This document shows, one piece after another, positions 46,601 to 60,002 of a stretch of 64,000 nucleotides of DNA. Source of the stretch: Labyrinthula sp. Ha (Eukaryota > Sar > Bigyra > Labyrinthulida > Labyrinthulaceae). How positions within the stretch are numbered: position 1 is the stretch's first letter; every line of letters starts with the position of its first letter. The translations under genes and the position numbers were made by a program. The DNA lies in the NCBI GenBank assembly GCA_015227615.1, contig JAALGZ010000002.1:1426001-1490000 (forward strand), written 5' to 3'. The notes beneath the pieces were generated by a model. It was not told the origin of the DNA and did no database searches. It saw only the letters and a list, made by a program, of their open reading frames with translations.

Positions 46601-49600
46601 ATACTCAGCCCACACCCGCTGGGAATCAATAAACTCAGCTTCCCAAGGTTGGATGTATCTATAAAGATTAGGTATCAGCTGGTCATCTTCGTGACTCAAA
46701 CCAGACCTGAAGTGAGATATTCCAGTTTCAGTTTGCGTCATGTATCGAAGATCTGACTGAGGGATCAAGACATGACCCATGCTAATCATACTCAAGCCTC
46801 CAATTTCTTTGGGGCAGTAAAACACAACTGGAGGGAACCTTGTGGGCATTTTGGAATTCAGCCCAACCTTGATCCTCGTCTGGATCTTGTTTTCACACTT
46901 CACCAATAGATCAAGTAGTTCTCTTGTATGAATTACCGCTTCGCGAAAGTATGTCATTAAGCCTATGACGGCAGTATTCCATTTATTAGCTACACGCGTA
47001 AATGTTGTTGAACCCGAAGTCATAAGAATTCCACGAATTCGGTTATCAAAACTCTTGACCGATTCTTGATCCACTTGAAGATATGCCTGTGCTGTCTTTT
47101 CCTTTGTCTGTTCATTCGTTAAGCCCCAGACGCCATCTTTTTGAATAACCTCACTCTGCGTGAGTCGTATTTTAGGAACTATCCGCACTTCAAATCCACC
47201 CAGGTTGAAAAGAACGTTTGGATTATTGCGCGAATAGACAGACACAAACGAGTCATCCCATTGAATAGTAGTTACGGCTCTAGGCAGTCTATTTTTAAGA
47301 TCCCAGAACACAGCCCGGCCAAGGTTGACATCATGCTTAATCAATCTCATTCGAGCATCTCGTGGCCAACACTTCTTGTTTCGGTAGCCGACGATGTTCT
47401 CGTTGTTTGGGTCTGGATTCTCAGTCAGGTACCTTCGAATGATATCACGGCTTTCTGATTCTTCAAAGCGGAGGAACATGTAGACTTTGTCCACGTATCT
47501 AGTGTACATTCGAATAGGATGAGCTACTTCAGTTTCTGCATCTTCAAACTGTAGATATCGATTAGGCTCCTCAGGTGATCCAGCAAGGTCTGTAGCTCTA
47601 TTCAATCCTAGCATTAAGATGTCCACAACCAGCCCGTAATACTGAACCATGAACGATGCAAATCCCAAACCACGAATTAACCCATGGCTGTTTGTGTGGT
47701 TCATGTCTTTATAATTCAGTACCACGTTATTTTTTGCAGTCATATAATCAGCGATGTTATGATCCACAATCAGTCTGAGCAGACGGTTCATGACAGTAAG
47801 GTCCATCTTCTCGTAGATCTTATCCAACTTGGTTTCTATCATCACATTACACTGACCATCCTCAGTCTCCCAAACATTTTCAAGATTGTTCATTCCTTGA
47901 CAAAATTTATACAAGAGCATAGGGGGTGGTTCCGAATCAGATGGCTTAATCCAGTTAGGAAACAACCCTCTCTTGTCAGCTTCATACCAAAGATACTGAT
48001 CTAGATACGCATCTGTGATCTTCTCCATTGGATCAATTACATATACAGGAGCCAAATGAGAGTATAAGTCATTAAATTCTAAACTCACTTCCTTATATGC
48101 CCTTTGGGTCAAGAGCTGTCGCTTGATCCGAGACAGTGCTTCATGGGGATTATCATAAGCTTGTTCAACAAGCCCAAGTTCCTCCCTCTGCGCTTGATTT
48201 AGTCGGGTTCCCATCGTGGAATACCTTTCTTTCAACCTTTCCAAAGCCAAGATCAATAATTTGGTATCGTGTTTATAATTCAGAGGAGGGAAAGGTATGG
48301 GTGCAAATTTTCTAGACTCCAACCAACTTACCATCGTTCTATAAATTGCTACTGCAGCTTCTCCAGAGACATAAGGCCCATCTTTCAAGTAGTTATGTTG
48401 CCTTTCCTGTTCAGCCTTGATCCACAACCTAGTTAGCCTGCCCAGGTTCTTTCTTGCGACAGTTTTGTCAATCGTAGCACCTCTTCTAATCCTTTCTCTG
48501 TTGTAGTGAGCAACATTCGTATACCAATCAGCTTTAGCTTTTACGTATCGCAGAATAATATTCTCGACTTGAGGAGGCATCCCTGGAACTTTCCATGAGA
48601 TATTCGCTTTCCAACATCTCCAGGCTTCACTTAAATGCTGTAAAATTGTCCGTGCCTTTGTTGCTCTGATCCCTTCTGGCATCATGTCTGTCAAATCATG
48701 CATAACAGCAGCCCGAAGTTCGAGATCGAAGTGCGATTCAACTCTTTGCTTACTAACACCCTTGGCAATCCCTTTGATGTGTCTTCCTTCAAACTGCCTT
48801 GCAAGTAAATTTCCAAGCCATCGCTCAAGTAATGGCATGATGCCACGTAGAAAGAACAACCAGACACGCCATCCATTATGCCAGAAACCAACTCCTGGTC
48901 CTTTACCAACAGGGGCTACATTAAACCTGTAGTAGATTAGATGTTTCAGATCTTTACACATTCTAACCTGACGCATTAGCCTATACTTGTACCTATACAT
49001 TCCAGTGAGTTGACCCACATGTGCAAATATGTATTGAAGTCCATCGGCAAGTTGAAAAGCATCAATGTTTCCTAATCTATATTGAACATGAGAATCAACA
49101 ACCAGCTTAGTTAACCTCAAGATTTCCCGCATCAAGTGAAACGCATTTCCAAATCTACTTCTCTTACGTTCTTTAGTGGTCAAAGTTTTGACTGGCTTGA
49201 GATTAAAGTTATAATCTAGATGAAGGTAGTTGACGTTTTTTCGATGAATTAGCAGATTAAGCATGTTGTGACCTTGCCTGATTACTTGCAATCCCGCTTC
49301 TACCCAGTCTAGCTCTGTTGATTGAAAGAATTTGGTTGCTTTCAATGCTTTTAATAGAGACCTTCTCTTTGTGTTTTCTCGTTTCTTATTGTGCAACTCG
49401 TTGAGAACATAATTCTTCAACAGTTTTTGGTAAGAAACTCTAACCTTTACTGGATGCTCCATCGGCGCATGCTCCTTGAACCAATCATTGATCAGCGGAA
49501 TATCATAAGCACGCCTCGTTTTGCCCGAGCGTTTATCAAATGGTTTTGGTGCCCAGTATAGTGCAAGGCTACTGGTAGTTTTCTCCGTCGCCAAGGGTAA

Positions 49601-50138
49601 ATCTGACAAGAAAGGCTTCAAATTAGCATTTTCAAGAATGGATAAAACATCTTTCTTGCGCATGAAATCGAGTAAATCAAGTGCCGGTTCTTCTACAGAG
49701 ATCCTTCGTTTTTTTCTTTGTACTTCACTAAGCCCTCCTGTATCCTGTTTTCGCTTTTTTTTCAAACCTTTCACAACTTTACTTTTGGATATGGAAAGCT
49801 TCAACTTAATTGCGTCATCAATTTGTTTCTCACGTTTACTTTTGCTATCACAATCTTCAAGAATTGAGGCATTAAGCAATTCTAAATCCTGCAATGAAAC
49901 TTCAGATCCAGCATCTGACTCGTCGAACTCCTCATTGCGTTCATTTCGCCAGTTAGAGATTGGATTAAGAGCGGCATCAAAGTAGTAAGTAGGTAGATCA
50001 GGATCCTCATTCTTAATGAGCGCAACTGCAGGTAAATGATAAGGTGCAAGTTGAATCTTTCTAGGTCGTGAATTATACAAATATGGAAATGCGATTTTAT
50101 ACTCTGTTCTAATCTGCTTGCGCACAATAATTTTATTA

Positions 50139-50169
<31 letters not shown>

Positions 50170-51285
50170 GCGGATCAGAGTTTCTAAACAAAGGTTCAAA
50201 CTTCGGTCCTCCTGGAATTGCAACATTCAATGCTTTGGCATTAAAAAAACTTTTTTTTTCAAAGAGATAATAATAATTCTTATCCAATGTTGCATCACTG
50301 AAAAGTGGCTGTGAAAGTCGATGTAAATTTGCTTGAATTTCAATAGGCAAATTCCACCTCTTATAACTCTCACCATTCAAATAGAGTAATTTATTAATCG
50401 ATTTTCCAGAGTAATCAAACTGCTCTGCCAATGGTTTACTATCGTATAACCAATCATACACAGGAGCATCATCTTCTTCATCTAGTTCAAGATTTATTGC
50501 TTCCAATGGTTCAAGATTAAGAATATTATCTCCATAGTCAAGGGGAGGTTCTTCATCATCAAAAGGAGGAAACCTCATTCGCTTAAAGTGTTTTCTATCT
50601 TTCTTCTCTCGCCTCATCATCAACCACATCGTAGCCCATTGCGCAGTGTAAACCGGTTCGACAACCTTTGGAACCTCATCTACAAATGTAATAGCTCCTG
50701 TGATGTGGTAGAGTACTTTTACTGTTTTAATCTGCTCCCATGGCATTGGCATGTTCTCAAGCAGCTTGAAAACGGCATGTGGAACGTACTTCAAAGCACC
50801 AAGATAAACCCTTTTATCAGCTTTAAATTTTCGAGCCGATAGATCACCATGATCTTTAATGACTTTACGCAAGTGTTCTGGAGGAAGAGATGGTTTTTGC
50901 TGATAAGTTGAGGATGCATCAACTTTTTTGAACCTTCTTCTTCCAGTGTATCTCTGTTTCTGTAACTTATCCCACTTGGCAGCCTTAAGTTTGAGCTAAG
51001 AAAAATAAAATCAGCTAAAAATCTACCTTTTTCTTTCGAATTTTTTCTTTTTCTTCAGGATTTAAACTTGATGTTTGTTTCTTGGCGGTAGATTTTCCTA
51101 CAAAACTAAAAAGGTATTAAAAAGAAAAAAGAAGGGGTTGGATATATACCTTTTGACTGAGAAAACCCAGGAGGTGGAGGGATATTGCTATTACCCGGAT
51201 TTTTAGGCGCTGGAGGAGGCGCTGGAGGCCGGTTGGGGAATCCAGGGGGTGGTGGAGGGATTCTTGTATCTTTGTTTTGATCCAT
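43691..51285 (-). CDS. PRP8: PRP8, core scaffold of the spliceosome
   Basis: The largest U5 snRNP protein, which cradles the spliceosome's catalytic RNA. Exons 51285-51150, 51097-51027 and 50995-43691, split by 52-nt and 31-nt introns, give 2503 aa. The start is a proline-rich tail ([20 protein letters not shown]), as in most PRP8s. The sequence follows human PRPF8 almost without a gap: [19 protein letters not shown], the PROCN and RT-like regions ([20 protein letters not shown]), the U5 and U6 RNA-contact regions, the linker and endonuclease-like region ([20 protein letters not shown]), the RNase H-like domain IV ([16 protein letters not shown]), and the degenerate JAB1/MPN domain that binds BRR2. 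Two departures are seen. An insertion lies at about residues 425-545, roughly 75-80 residues longer than in human and lysine-rich. The C-terminal tail is acidic ([20 protein letters not shown]) and longer than the human tail. The promoter motif lies 38 nt upstream. Confidence 0.98.
51098..51149 (-). other. 52-nt intron 1 of PRP8 (longest in the window)
   Basis: GTATATATCC..TTTTGTAG on the minus strand. It splits a glycine codon (G|GA) and links FSQSK to GKSTAKKQT. An earlier AG would bring a stop into frame, so the distal acceptor is the one that fits. It is about 20 nt longer than most introns seen here. Confidence 0.75.
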
Positions 51286-51322
51286 GTATTTTCTCGATTC
51301 CCCAAAATGCTTAAGCTCATAA

Positions 51323-51339
51323 TGTGATGACGTGGCATG
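51323..51339 (-). promoter_or_regulatory. CATGCCACGTCATCACA motif upstream of PRP8
   Basis: The 17-nt word is identical to that upstream of UDP-xylose synthase and has the same orientation relative to its gene. It lies 38 nt before the ATG, the distance expected for a proximal promoter in a compact protist genome. The core fits a bZIP binding site. No experimental support. Confidence 0.6.
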
Positions 51340-52940
51340 GTGAAACATTTTGTCAAGAATAAATCAACGAAACTTGTGCAATAAGTTAGGCTATGTATAA
51401 AGTTCTATTGGGTTTAACCTTTAACTATATACATTTTATTAAATATATGTATTATTAATTAAATATATATTAACCTTTTTTGTTGTAACAAAGTCCATAA
51501 TATATTCCTACACTAGGTTAGAGCAACATTATCAGTTTTTGTCTAGATGTTTTTGGGCACCTTAATGTAACATGAGCGATTGTATTAACAAGAATTAAAA
51601 AACATATATAATATATCATCAAAAATAATAATGGTTCAAAGGCCTGATATTAAAGCGTGTCCAGAACAGAATCAACTCAGAAACTTATATTTATTGTTTA
51701 CAGGAAGATTATCAATTCCATGTTTTCGATGAAGCACTGTAACTAGTGCCTTTAAAATAGCTATTGTCTCTTTTAATTAGAGTTAAATTAGACATAACAT
51801 TTTTGATATTTTCGGTAATGAGAAAGTAAGTTAGTTTGCTTCGAACTTAAAGGGTAACAGAACTTTAACTCTCCAAGAAAGAGCTTGAGCATTGGGGAAA
51901 TTATGGAAGAATTCTGACTTAAAATTTTAAGTTTATCCAACCAATATTCTAGTTTAGTAACTGTTCAATCATTATTTCCTCATAGTTTCAGTAAGCAATA
52001 AAGTAGTTCTCGAATGTGCAACTCTGGGCGGGGAATCTTGAAAACGACAAGAAGAACAAGAAATTTACCAACATTATCCTTGGACGAATATATGGTGTTA
52101 ATGAAAGAAAAAAAAACTGATAATGTTTTTTGAGGAAAAAATTTTCTTCTGTATAAGCTTCTTAAACTCACTACCATATATGTATGAGAAAATAGGGTAG
52201 AGTAATTGGTGCCAGTGAGACTAAATCAGTTTCTGAAACAAACTCGCTACAATTTGAATGTGGCGTTTGTTATGGACTTTTATTGGATGAAAACTTTTGT
52301 TTTTAAATTCTGTGCTTTTATTCAGGTGTGGATTGCTATGCTGTTTTCTACATATTTTTTCATATTGATGGAGATATACCTTCTCATTAAAAAAGAGCGG
52401 ATCGGACTTGCACAAGGGAATGATATACAATTGAGAAAATGAGTGTAGTGGCTTGAACAGACGTCATTTTGGAGTACCAATAGAATAGTAAAATAAGTAA
52501 GAATATTCTTAAGAACACACATATCATACTAGGTTTTTTTTATTAGTTCACATGATATAAAAGTTTCTAAGTTTCATTTCATTACCTGTAGCTATGACAG
52601 AAATTTGAACATGAGTTTATGAAATTAGAACGAGCAGAAACTAGTACCGACACTCATAAATACAAACTCAAAAAAAGGGATGACTATTTAGGCAACAGAC
52701 TAGGAAACCTGTAGAGCTGCATGATGTATTACTCGCAGAACATCAAGCATTTTACGTTGGATTTTGTAGCCGATAACTCCTCAAGACAATTGCATAAATA
52801 CCTTGAACAGTTTAGGTTTACCTAATCAAATAATCGATATTTTCTTATGCTGATGTAGCCCATCGCTGGAATCTAGATTTCCTGCCGTCACAACATAATA
52901 TCAACCATAAACCATAACCTTCGCTTTAAGCATTTTTCTA
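51340..52940. other. Spacer between PRP8 promoter and separase 3' end
   Basis: About 1.6 kb, AT-rich. Short frames on both strands around 51980-52520 overlap each other and show no family signature. No further feature recognised. Confidence 0.45.
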
Positions 52941-55900
52941 TCAACAACAATTGTATATTATTACTGCGGATGCGTTTAGCCAGGGCAACCTACATTTTTT
53001 GCTGTTTGAACGTATACAATGTTCCAAAGATGTATAAGGATCTCCTTGATGAAAATATTCCAATACAAGGGTTGAAATAAAGTCCAGATCTTTATCCGTG
53101 ACGTTCCATAAACATCCGAGTACGGAAACCTGTTTTTCCAATAAGCCTCTCACGTATCCTACTGCGCTCAATCTATCTACTGCTTTTTCTACTCTAACAC
53201 TCCTGCATCCCATCAAACAAGCTAACTGTAGCTCAGTAAGTGTAGAACCATGCTTCTCTATGCAATCTTCGGAAAGATACTTGTCTCCGCTGCCATGTCC
53301 ACTGTAGAAATAAATCTGGTTGTCTTCCTCCTTCAAGTGATTTAAGACTTTCTCGGGTAGCAATATTTTTCCGCTAACAAAATTCCATGACTTCGCTTCT
53401 AATAGATTCCTAATGATAGGCCTTAGGGTCTCTAAAGTGCGGGGCAGGGACGCCTTTGGATCAACTAATCCAAAGCCGGGCGATAGGTTGTCAAGATTAC
53501 CAGTCCGTGAACAAATTACACACCAATAGTCCATTACTCGGTTTGTCAACCTGCCTTCGAATGGTTTTGAGGCTTCCAAAGGAATGGGTTTGAATTCATC
53601 ATCAAGAATCAAGTTAATTTTGTGGCGCTCTGTTGTGCTTGAAATGGCTGTTTCTAGTCGTTTTATAAGCTCAATTTTTCTTCCAGATGTCGATAAGTTA
53701 CGTTTCTTCAATAAATCCTTCAAAGTAGCAACTGTATGATTTGCGAGGTCTTGGGCGTTCTCCTTTTCAGTAAGTTCCATTGCTGAAAATCCTTCCAAAA
53801 TTGTATCAACAATCTCATTAGAAGTAGTAGACTTAAACCAGTTCTCTATGCATTGCTTCTGAATCGTAGAAAATTCGTCGAGGTTGGAAACCCAAGATAA
53901 ATATACTAACAAGGTTTCCTTCAACAGTTTTCGTTTGTAGGGCTTAGAAATCTTATACAGTTTACAGATGCCAGCAATGAACCATGTAGTTCTGTCAAGA
54001 AAGTTGCCATCAGAGAGATAAAAAAGTTTCTGCAGACCTGTCCGTATGATGTTATGAACTTGATTCTCTTCTTTAGTCGGAAAACGTAAGAACAACTCAA
54101 TGAATGGCATCAAGTTTTCCACGATTGAGTGAACAGCACACTTTAGCTTGTTCTCAAGTAGATATCTTTTTCTCCACCACGAAGTTTTATTCTCACAACC
54201 AGAAACACTCTCATTAATTTCTTCTATTAACTCTTTATAATCTCTCAAAAGGTTAATCTGATCCTTGTTTAAACGAAGGCAACCAATAAACTTAGGTTCT
54301 AGGCTTGCAACAATTAAAAAAGATTTGTTCTCCTTGATTCTAAACAACTTCAATCCAACAGTTTTTTCTTTCAGAGAAGAACTAACTCGAAGTGACATTA
54401 GATTATATAGAAAACCCTTATCACATTCACCAAACTCATCAACCATCAGCTTTGCTGTGCCCTGCATGCCAAGAAGCGTTAAAAACGGATCTTTTTTTTC
54501 TATACCCAACAGTAATAGACATTCTCTTAATGATACCAAATCCTTTTGTTTCCAGAAATATTCCAGTAGTAAATCAGGTTTCTTTATATATTTTGATAGC
54601 GGTATTTTCTGTTTGAACACAAAGGAGCTTTCCATGACCAGAAGACTCAGAGAAGAAGAAAAGCGTTGAAAGAATCTTGTCTTGGTATATCCCATTGGAA
54701 GCTTATTTAACCAACTAAGAAATGAGGTAAGCTCATGGTTCCAGTCTTCTTTTCCACCAGCAGCCAACTTTTTCTTAAGTTTCATGAGCTCTTGAATCAA
54801 AACAGCGCTTAAGAGTCGTGCAGAACTTAAATCAAATTTGAAATGTTTCACGGAGTCAAAATCTGCAAGCTTAACTTTTGGGTGATATGTTTTTTTCTTT
54901 AGCAACGAATGTAGAATTTGTGGCAGTTCTATTTCAAAGTCGGAAATTAGTTCTGGCAGATTAATCAGTATAGCGTCAGATAAGAAGTGAAAGAGATTTT
55001 CCGTAGCTACGGCCTCAAAAATTTCTATTAGTTTGTTCAAAAAACCTTTACACATTCTATAATTATCAGTACGATAATATATCAATAAAATCTCGTACAA
55101 ACTCTCAATGAGGAAAACTGTAGTTTCCAGACATAAAATTCCTTCTTTACTTCGATAGAACTGATCAAAATAACCTGCTTTCAGATGAGTAGGTCTATTA
55201 AAACTGCTCATAAAATATTTGAATATACTCTTGATTACACCATTATCGCATTCAGGTTTAGCATAGAACTCCAGTAACTTTTGAACGCCACTAGACCTTA
55301 AATCAAGGGCACCATGAGAATCAGGGAAATATTCTCTGTGTTTTACATAGAACAACTGTATTGCTTTACTTCTGCTTATGAGACTCAGGTCTTTCTGGAT
55401 CTCTTTGTATATAGTGTTATGATATTTCTTTCCAAACTCTGGATGAGTAACATACTTTAGAAGGATTTCCTTTTTCAATGGAACTAGATTTGACAATTTA
55501 TTCTCCAAAAATTCTTTTTCAATACACATGAGATCCTTTTGATTAAGAGGTTGGTTATTTTGGAATGAGGCTACTATTCTATAATAGATTGGGTTGTTTG
55601 CTGAATCCAACTGAACAGATCTCTGTATAATAATATCTAGATCCTCAACTGAAAATTCAAATAAATTACAAACGAATAATAATATTTTCAAACCTAATTC
55701 TTCCTCCTCCAGATCTGAATTACTCAATTTATGTATCAATATTTGGCACAAAGCAGTAGTATCAACTTCTTCAAGAAAACTTTTATGAATTTGGAACTCT
55801 TGAAAGGAGTTCATTGACCATAACATAATAGCTGACACCACATCAACTTCTAAACTTAGTCTGTATTTTTTATAAAAAAGAGGATCAAAGTAGAAAAATG

Positions 55901-56847
55901 AGCGTAGAATCTTTTCATCTAGTTCAACCAAGTTAACCTTTTGTATACTGAAGTAGAAGCGAAGTTGAAAATAAATCGAGCACAAAACTCTGACCTCAAA
56001 GTTTTCTTGTTTTGCTAATCTGCATGTCAAACGACAGAGTTCGTGCAATAGACTTCTTTGAAGGTTGAGTTCATACTTTGAAGAGGAGGATTTCATCAAA
56101 TTTAAAACAGCAGTATCTAACAGCCCTATGATAGATCCTAACATTTCATTGTCAACGATTTCAAACAGACTCTTCACGAAAATCAAGATACCTTTTATTA
56201 GAATCTCTTCGTTGCCAACTTGAAAAAGCTGAAGAAGAATTTCAAAACTTGAGACCAATTCGTCCTAATTATTACATGAGGAAAAACGTTATACCATATC
56301 TTTCCTCAATGCATATCCTTTCACCTTGAAAAAGTATATCCGTACCAAGAACTCCCCAACAAAAGCATCTTTTCTTGCTTTCTTTACGTCTAACTCACAT
56401 TTACTTAACAGAAAAATTATTGAACCAACCTATATCTGATAAACGATTAAATTTTTACGTTTTTGGTAGCAAAATGATTTTGGATTTGACTAAAGAAGAC
56501 AGAACTCAGGCTCTTTAAGGGTGTTCCGCTTCTAACAGGAATAAAGTTAAGGTTTTTCAAAAGAAATGAAAATATAGAACAAAATATTTTTGGATCTGTG
56601 AATAAATAAATGTAAATGTTTACATTTAGTCGCGTTTGTTTTGTTGATTAGCATAAGAAGCTTAATTAACTCAGCAACCGTTTTCTTTTTCTCGAGAGGT
56701 TTCAGTATATTCCATCTTTGAAAATAAAAAAACAGCAACTAAATACTTATTTTTTATAGAGTCAATCAATTCGTTTGTTTTCAATAAGATACCAGGCTCA
56801 GTAGTACCATTTTTTATCATATTCTCAATTGTTTTATGTGTTTCCAT
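52941..56847 (-). CDS. ESP1: Separase with an embedded SAP motif
   Basis: The caspase-like protease (peptidase family C50) that cuts cohesin at anaphase. Five exons, 56847-56747, 56715-56624, 56595-56459, 56429-56295 and 56264-52941, with introns of 31, 28, 29 and 30 nt, give 1262 aa. The long N-terminal part is helical, with few recognisable repeats, as in other separases. The catalytic domain is clear: FYSGHGSGDKYL with His1145, LACLMGCRSVRV with the nucleophile Cys1175, and SVLGCLWNVTDKDLDF, all family hallmarks. At about residues 1000-1026, ahead of the catalytic core, lies VATLKDLLKKRNLSTSGRKI followed by ELIKRLE. This fits the SAP helix-extended-helix motif that binds DNA. I know of no described separase with a SAP motif. 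At 1262 aa it is much shorter than the human protein (about 2100 aa). The unspliced frame begins with a TTG, so the upstream exons are needed for a proper ATG start. Confidence 0.93.
53653..53733 (-). other. SAP-like motif within separase
   Basis: The segment encodes a hydrophobic-x-x-LKxLLKxxxLxxSGxKxELIxRL pattern, matching the SAP consensus. In known SAP proteins (SAF-A/B, Acinus, PIAS) it binds scaffold-type DNA. Here it would place the protease on chromatin. This is a pattern call without a profile search. Confidence 0.6.
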
Positions 56848-58420
56848 TCTTCAAATTTTCGTCCTTCAGATTGCAGGGTAATGTACCAGTGAGTTTAGAA
56901 AATACAAGCACGGTGTACCGGTAATCAGTCTATTGGCATTCAGATATTTCTTAAATATCATTAAGATTGAAGTTTAATGAAAACTTTATGAAGAAGAAAT
57001 AGTATTAAAAAGTAAAAGTATTTCTCTGTCTTCAAATTTTAATATCAAATATTTTGTCTTATCTTGTGCGACACACTAAAGTTAGGTCATTTGAATATGA
57101 ATATATATAAAAATGGGGGGCAGCTTTTATTTCCCGATGTCCAATAACATTGTACAACGGGTTATTTGTACTAGAATTACATTTAAAGAAATAAAAATAT
57201 ATAGCTTAAATGAATTTACAGGTATGGTGATGTGCCTCAAGCTCTCTTGTCGTAATAATTCGTTTAGATGAACTGAGGGTTTACTAGCTAGAATTATCAG
57301 TCAATATGACGAACTATTAGCGGATACTTGACTTAATAAAGAACAATCTCATTCATATATATCTAATGAAATCTCAACTTAAAATTCTATTGCAAGGGAG
57401 CAAGGAAGTACACTTGTTTTAAACTTGAGCGCGCCAATCGAATTCTCTAAGACTGTTGAAACGAGTGGGTTCCCTGTGTCAGAATTTCTCAGAAACATTT
57501 TTATTTAATATCTAATGTTTAAAAAACTCATTTACTCTTGGGAAAATAAGAAAATTATACATTACTATTTTTTTCTCTAAACAAGTAAGCAAGTTCTACC
57601 ATTTGTATGCTCTATCTAGTAAACATAGAACAATTGAACCAACCTCATGGTGGGTAGCTTACTCAAATCTTACCCTCTGTCCATAAATTATTTATATTTC
57701 ATCTATTACTTGCTTAAACCTTATTTACTTCAGCAATGATTTCCTATGCCACTTTCTTTATGTATTTAGACAAGAAGTAAGCTCATTCTATGTGAAGATT
57801 TGCTCATCTTAAAGTCCAGAAATTTCATTGGCACCAATTCATTGATAGTGTTCATTAAGTTAGTCTATAATATTACTATAATTAGTTCTCTGTACTTCAC
57901 CATTAATTTTGTTACCATTAGATCCGAACATAGGTAAGGAAATAATGTTGGGATAAATCCTTTTATGGCCGTGTGAATTCTCCTAGCAACCGCACTTAAA
58001 ATATGTAATTTTATAATAAAGAGATAAGAACTAGAAATCCTCGTTCATACTAACCAAATAGAAAAGTTTATCTGTCCTAAGGATATTTGGCTTTATTGTT
58101 TAATGAATTTCCAAGCAGATAACTTAGATAGAGTTTTATTTTTTCTCTTATCTTTTTGAATTGGACAATACTGGGTATTTTTCACTCGCTTAGAATGAGT
58201 ATTTGTACTATTATGAACATTCTTTTTGGCTTGGAGAATGTTACACGCTATTACACGATGTCTTATTACATTCACTAATAATTTTTGTTTGATTCCTCCC
58301 TTTATTACTACACACTTCAGAGGTTTTATTATTATACTGCTGTATTTTTGTAGTATCTAACATATGAATTATCTTTGTTTTGTTCTTTGACATATTTAAT
58401 CGGAACAGACCAGGTGGAAC

Positions 58421-58462
<42 letters not shown>
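58421..58462. repeat. AT dinucleotide microsatellite
   Basis: About 42 nt of (AT)n with a single AC interruption near the left end. Such runs are common and likely length-variable. No function is proposed. Confidence 0.9.
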
Positions 58463-58464
<2 letters not shown>

Positions 58465-60002
58465 TGCGAAAATATACCGGTACACCACCATTATCCATTT
58501 ATCGTTCTACTGGAAGTATCAGCATTTAATTCTCATAATACATATCTGTGACCTCAGTAGTATATAAGAAAGTTTCTTAGATTCAAATGATTCACCTGTT
58601 GTTTCAGTTTATAGGCTTTGTTTTCTTAAGGTCTTCACACAACATTAAAATACCAAACATAGGCTTCGTCAATTAACTACAAGTCAAAATGTTGAATTAT
58701 ACTTTGGGAAGTTAGGCTATGCAGGTCAACGCAATGCTACTTGACTAGTATCGAAACCCGTGTACAAGGCCATACCGCATATTTTTAGCTAGCACTATTT
58801 TAATTATCATATATAATTCTAGAGGAAGTCAACCGAAATCTGGTCATTAACCCACAGGCTGTGTGAGTAGGAAGTGACGTTCTAAAAACTGTCACTTACT
58901 GTTTGAGTTCGTTGTCGAGTACTTATTGTAACCCATATATATATATAATATGATCAGTCTCTAACTAGCACAGGAGGCTTGTGCATAGACATTAATAGGG
59001 TACAACAATTGAAATTTTCATGTTCACAAAGCAAAGCTCACAAATTTGTTGAATAAAAAGAGTCCTTTAAAATAGAGCATATTACAGTTTTGAAATGTCA
59101 ACAAACTTCTTCGTTTAATATGGCGTCACGTTAAAGCCCCTTCGGTATGAACCCTGTTCCATCGATTCCAGGGTAGAATAGGTCTTAAATGAGTGTTTCT
59201 TCTAAGTTTTTCTTGAATTTTACTCTCGCTTGAGAGATCCAAGCAACACGCTTAGTCGGAACCATGGTTCTCTTAGTCGAAGGCGGAGTTACTTCTTAAG
59301 ACGTTCCTTAGAGTTAAGAGATTGCAGTAGCTTCTATAGTACAATCACTCCCTTTTCTTATTACTCTTTTTCATAATCCCATTTAGAAGGGCTTTTGTTG
59401 CAAGCTTAACTCCACCTAGTGTACAATATTAAGAACCATCGATTTGCTATAGAGAATACAGAATGGTATCTGGGGTAGTTCAGCCAAGAATCTAGACTAT
59501 TGATTAACCAAGTAAGTTGACGGAGACAATTTAGGAGCTCAAGAAAATATATTGTGCCGAAAAAGTGGAACATAAAATGCATTGTTCCAAGTCGGCAGCA
59601 TATGATTAAGTGGGCTTATAGGTTAGTGTCAGTGTTGATCGAGTAGTATGAATGTGAGTCTTTCTTTCTGTTAGTGATATCAGTCCCATTAATGCCATGT
59701 TTTTGGAACTGGATGGAAGATTTGTTTTATGTATCAAACAGATCCCGGCATGTATGCACTCTATTGGTACTTTCAACAACGAATTGCTCATTTAAGTCCA
59801 GATACTGTCAACTGGATCTTACTCTCCGCTCATAAACAAGGCTTCATTCTTATTCTTTTAGCGGTAAGATTTAAACAGTTAAGTGAAATTCGGGTCAGGT
59901 AAGATATGACCAACGTGTTCCAATAATTCAAAGAACTTTGTGAGAAAATAGCCACAATAGCTTGTTGACATGGGGAAAAAGTTTGATTTCTTGGCTGAAA
60001 CT

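Noticed and set aside
44067-50842. Many plus-strand frames of 60-154 codons opposite PRP8
   Set aside because: They are antisense shadows of a highly conserved coding sequence and have no family signatures of their own.
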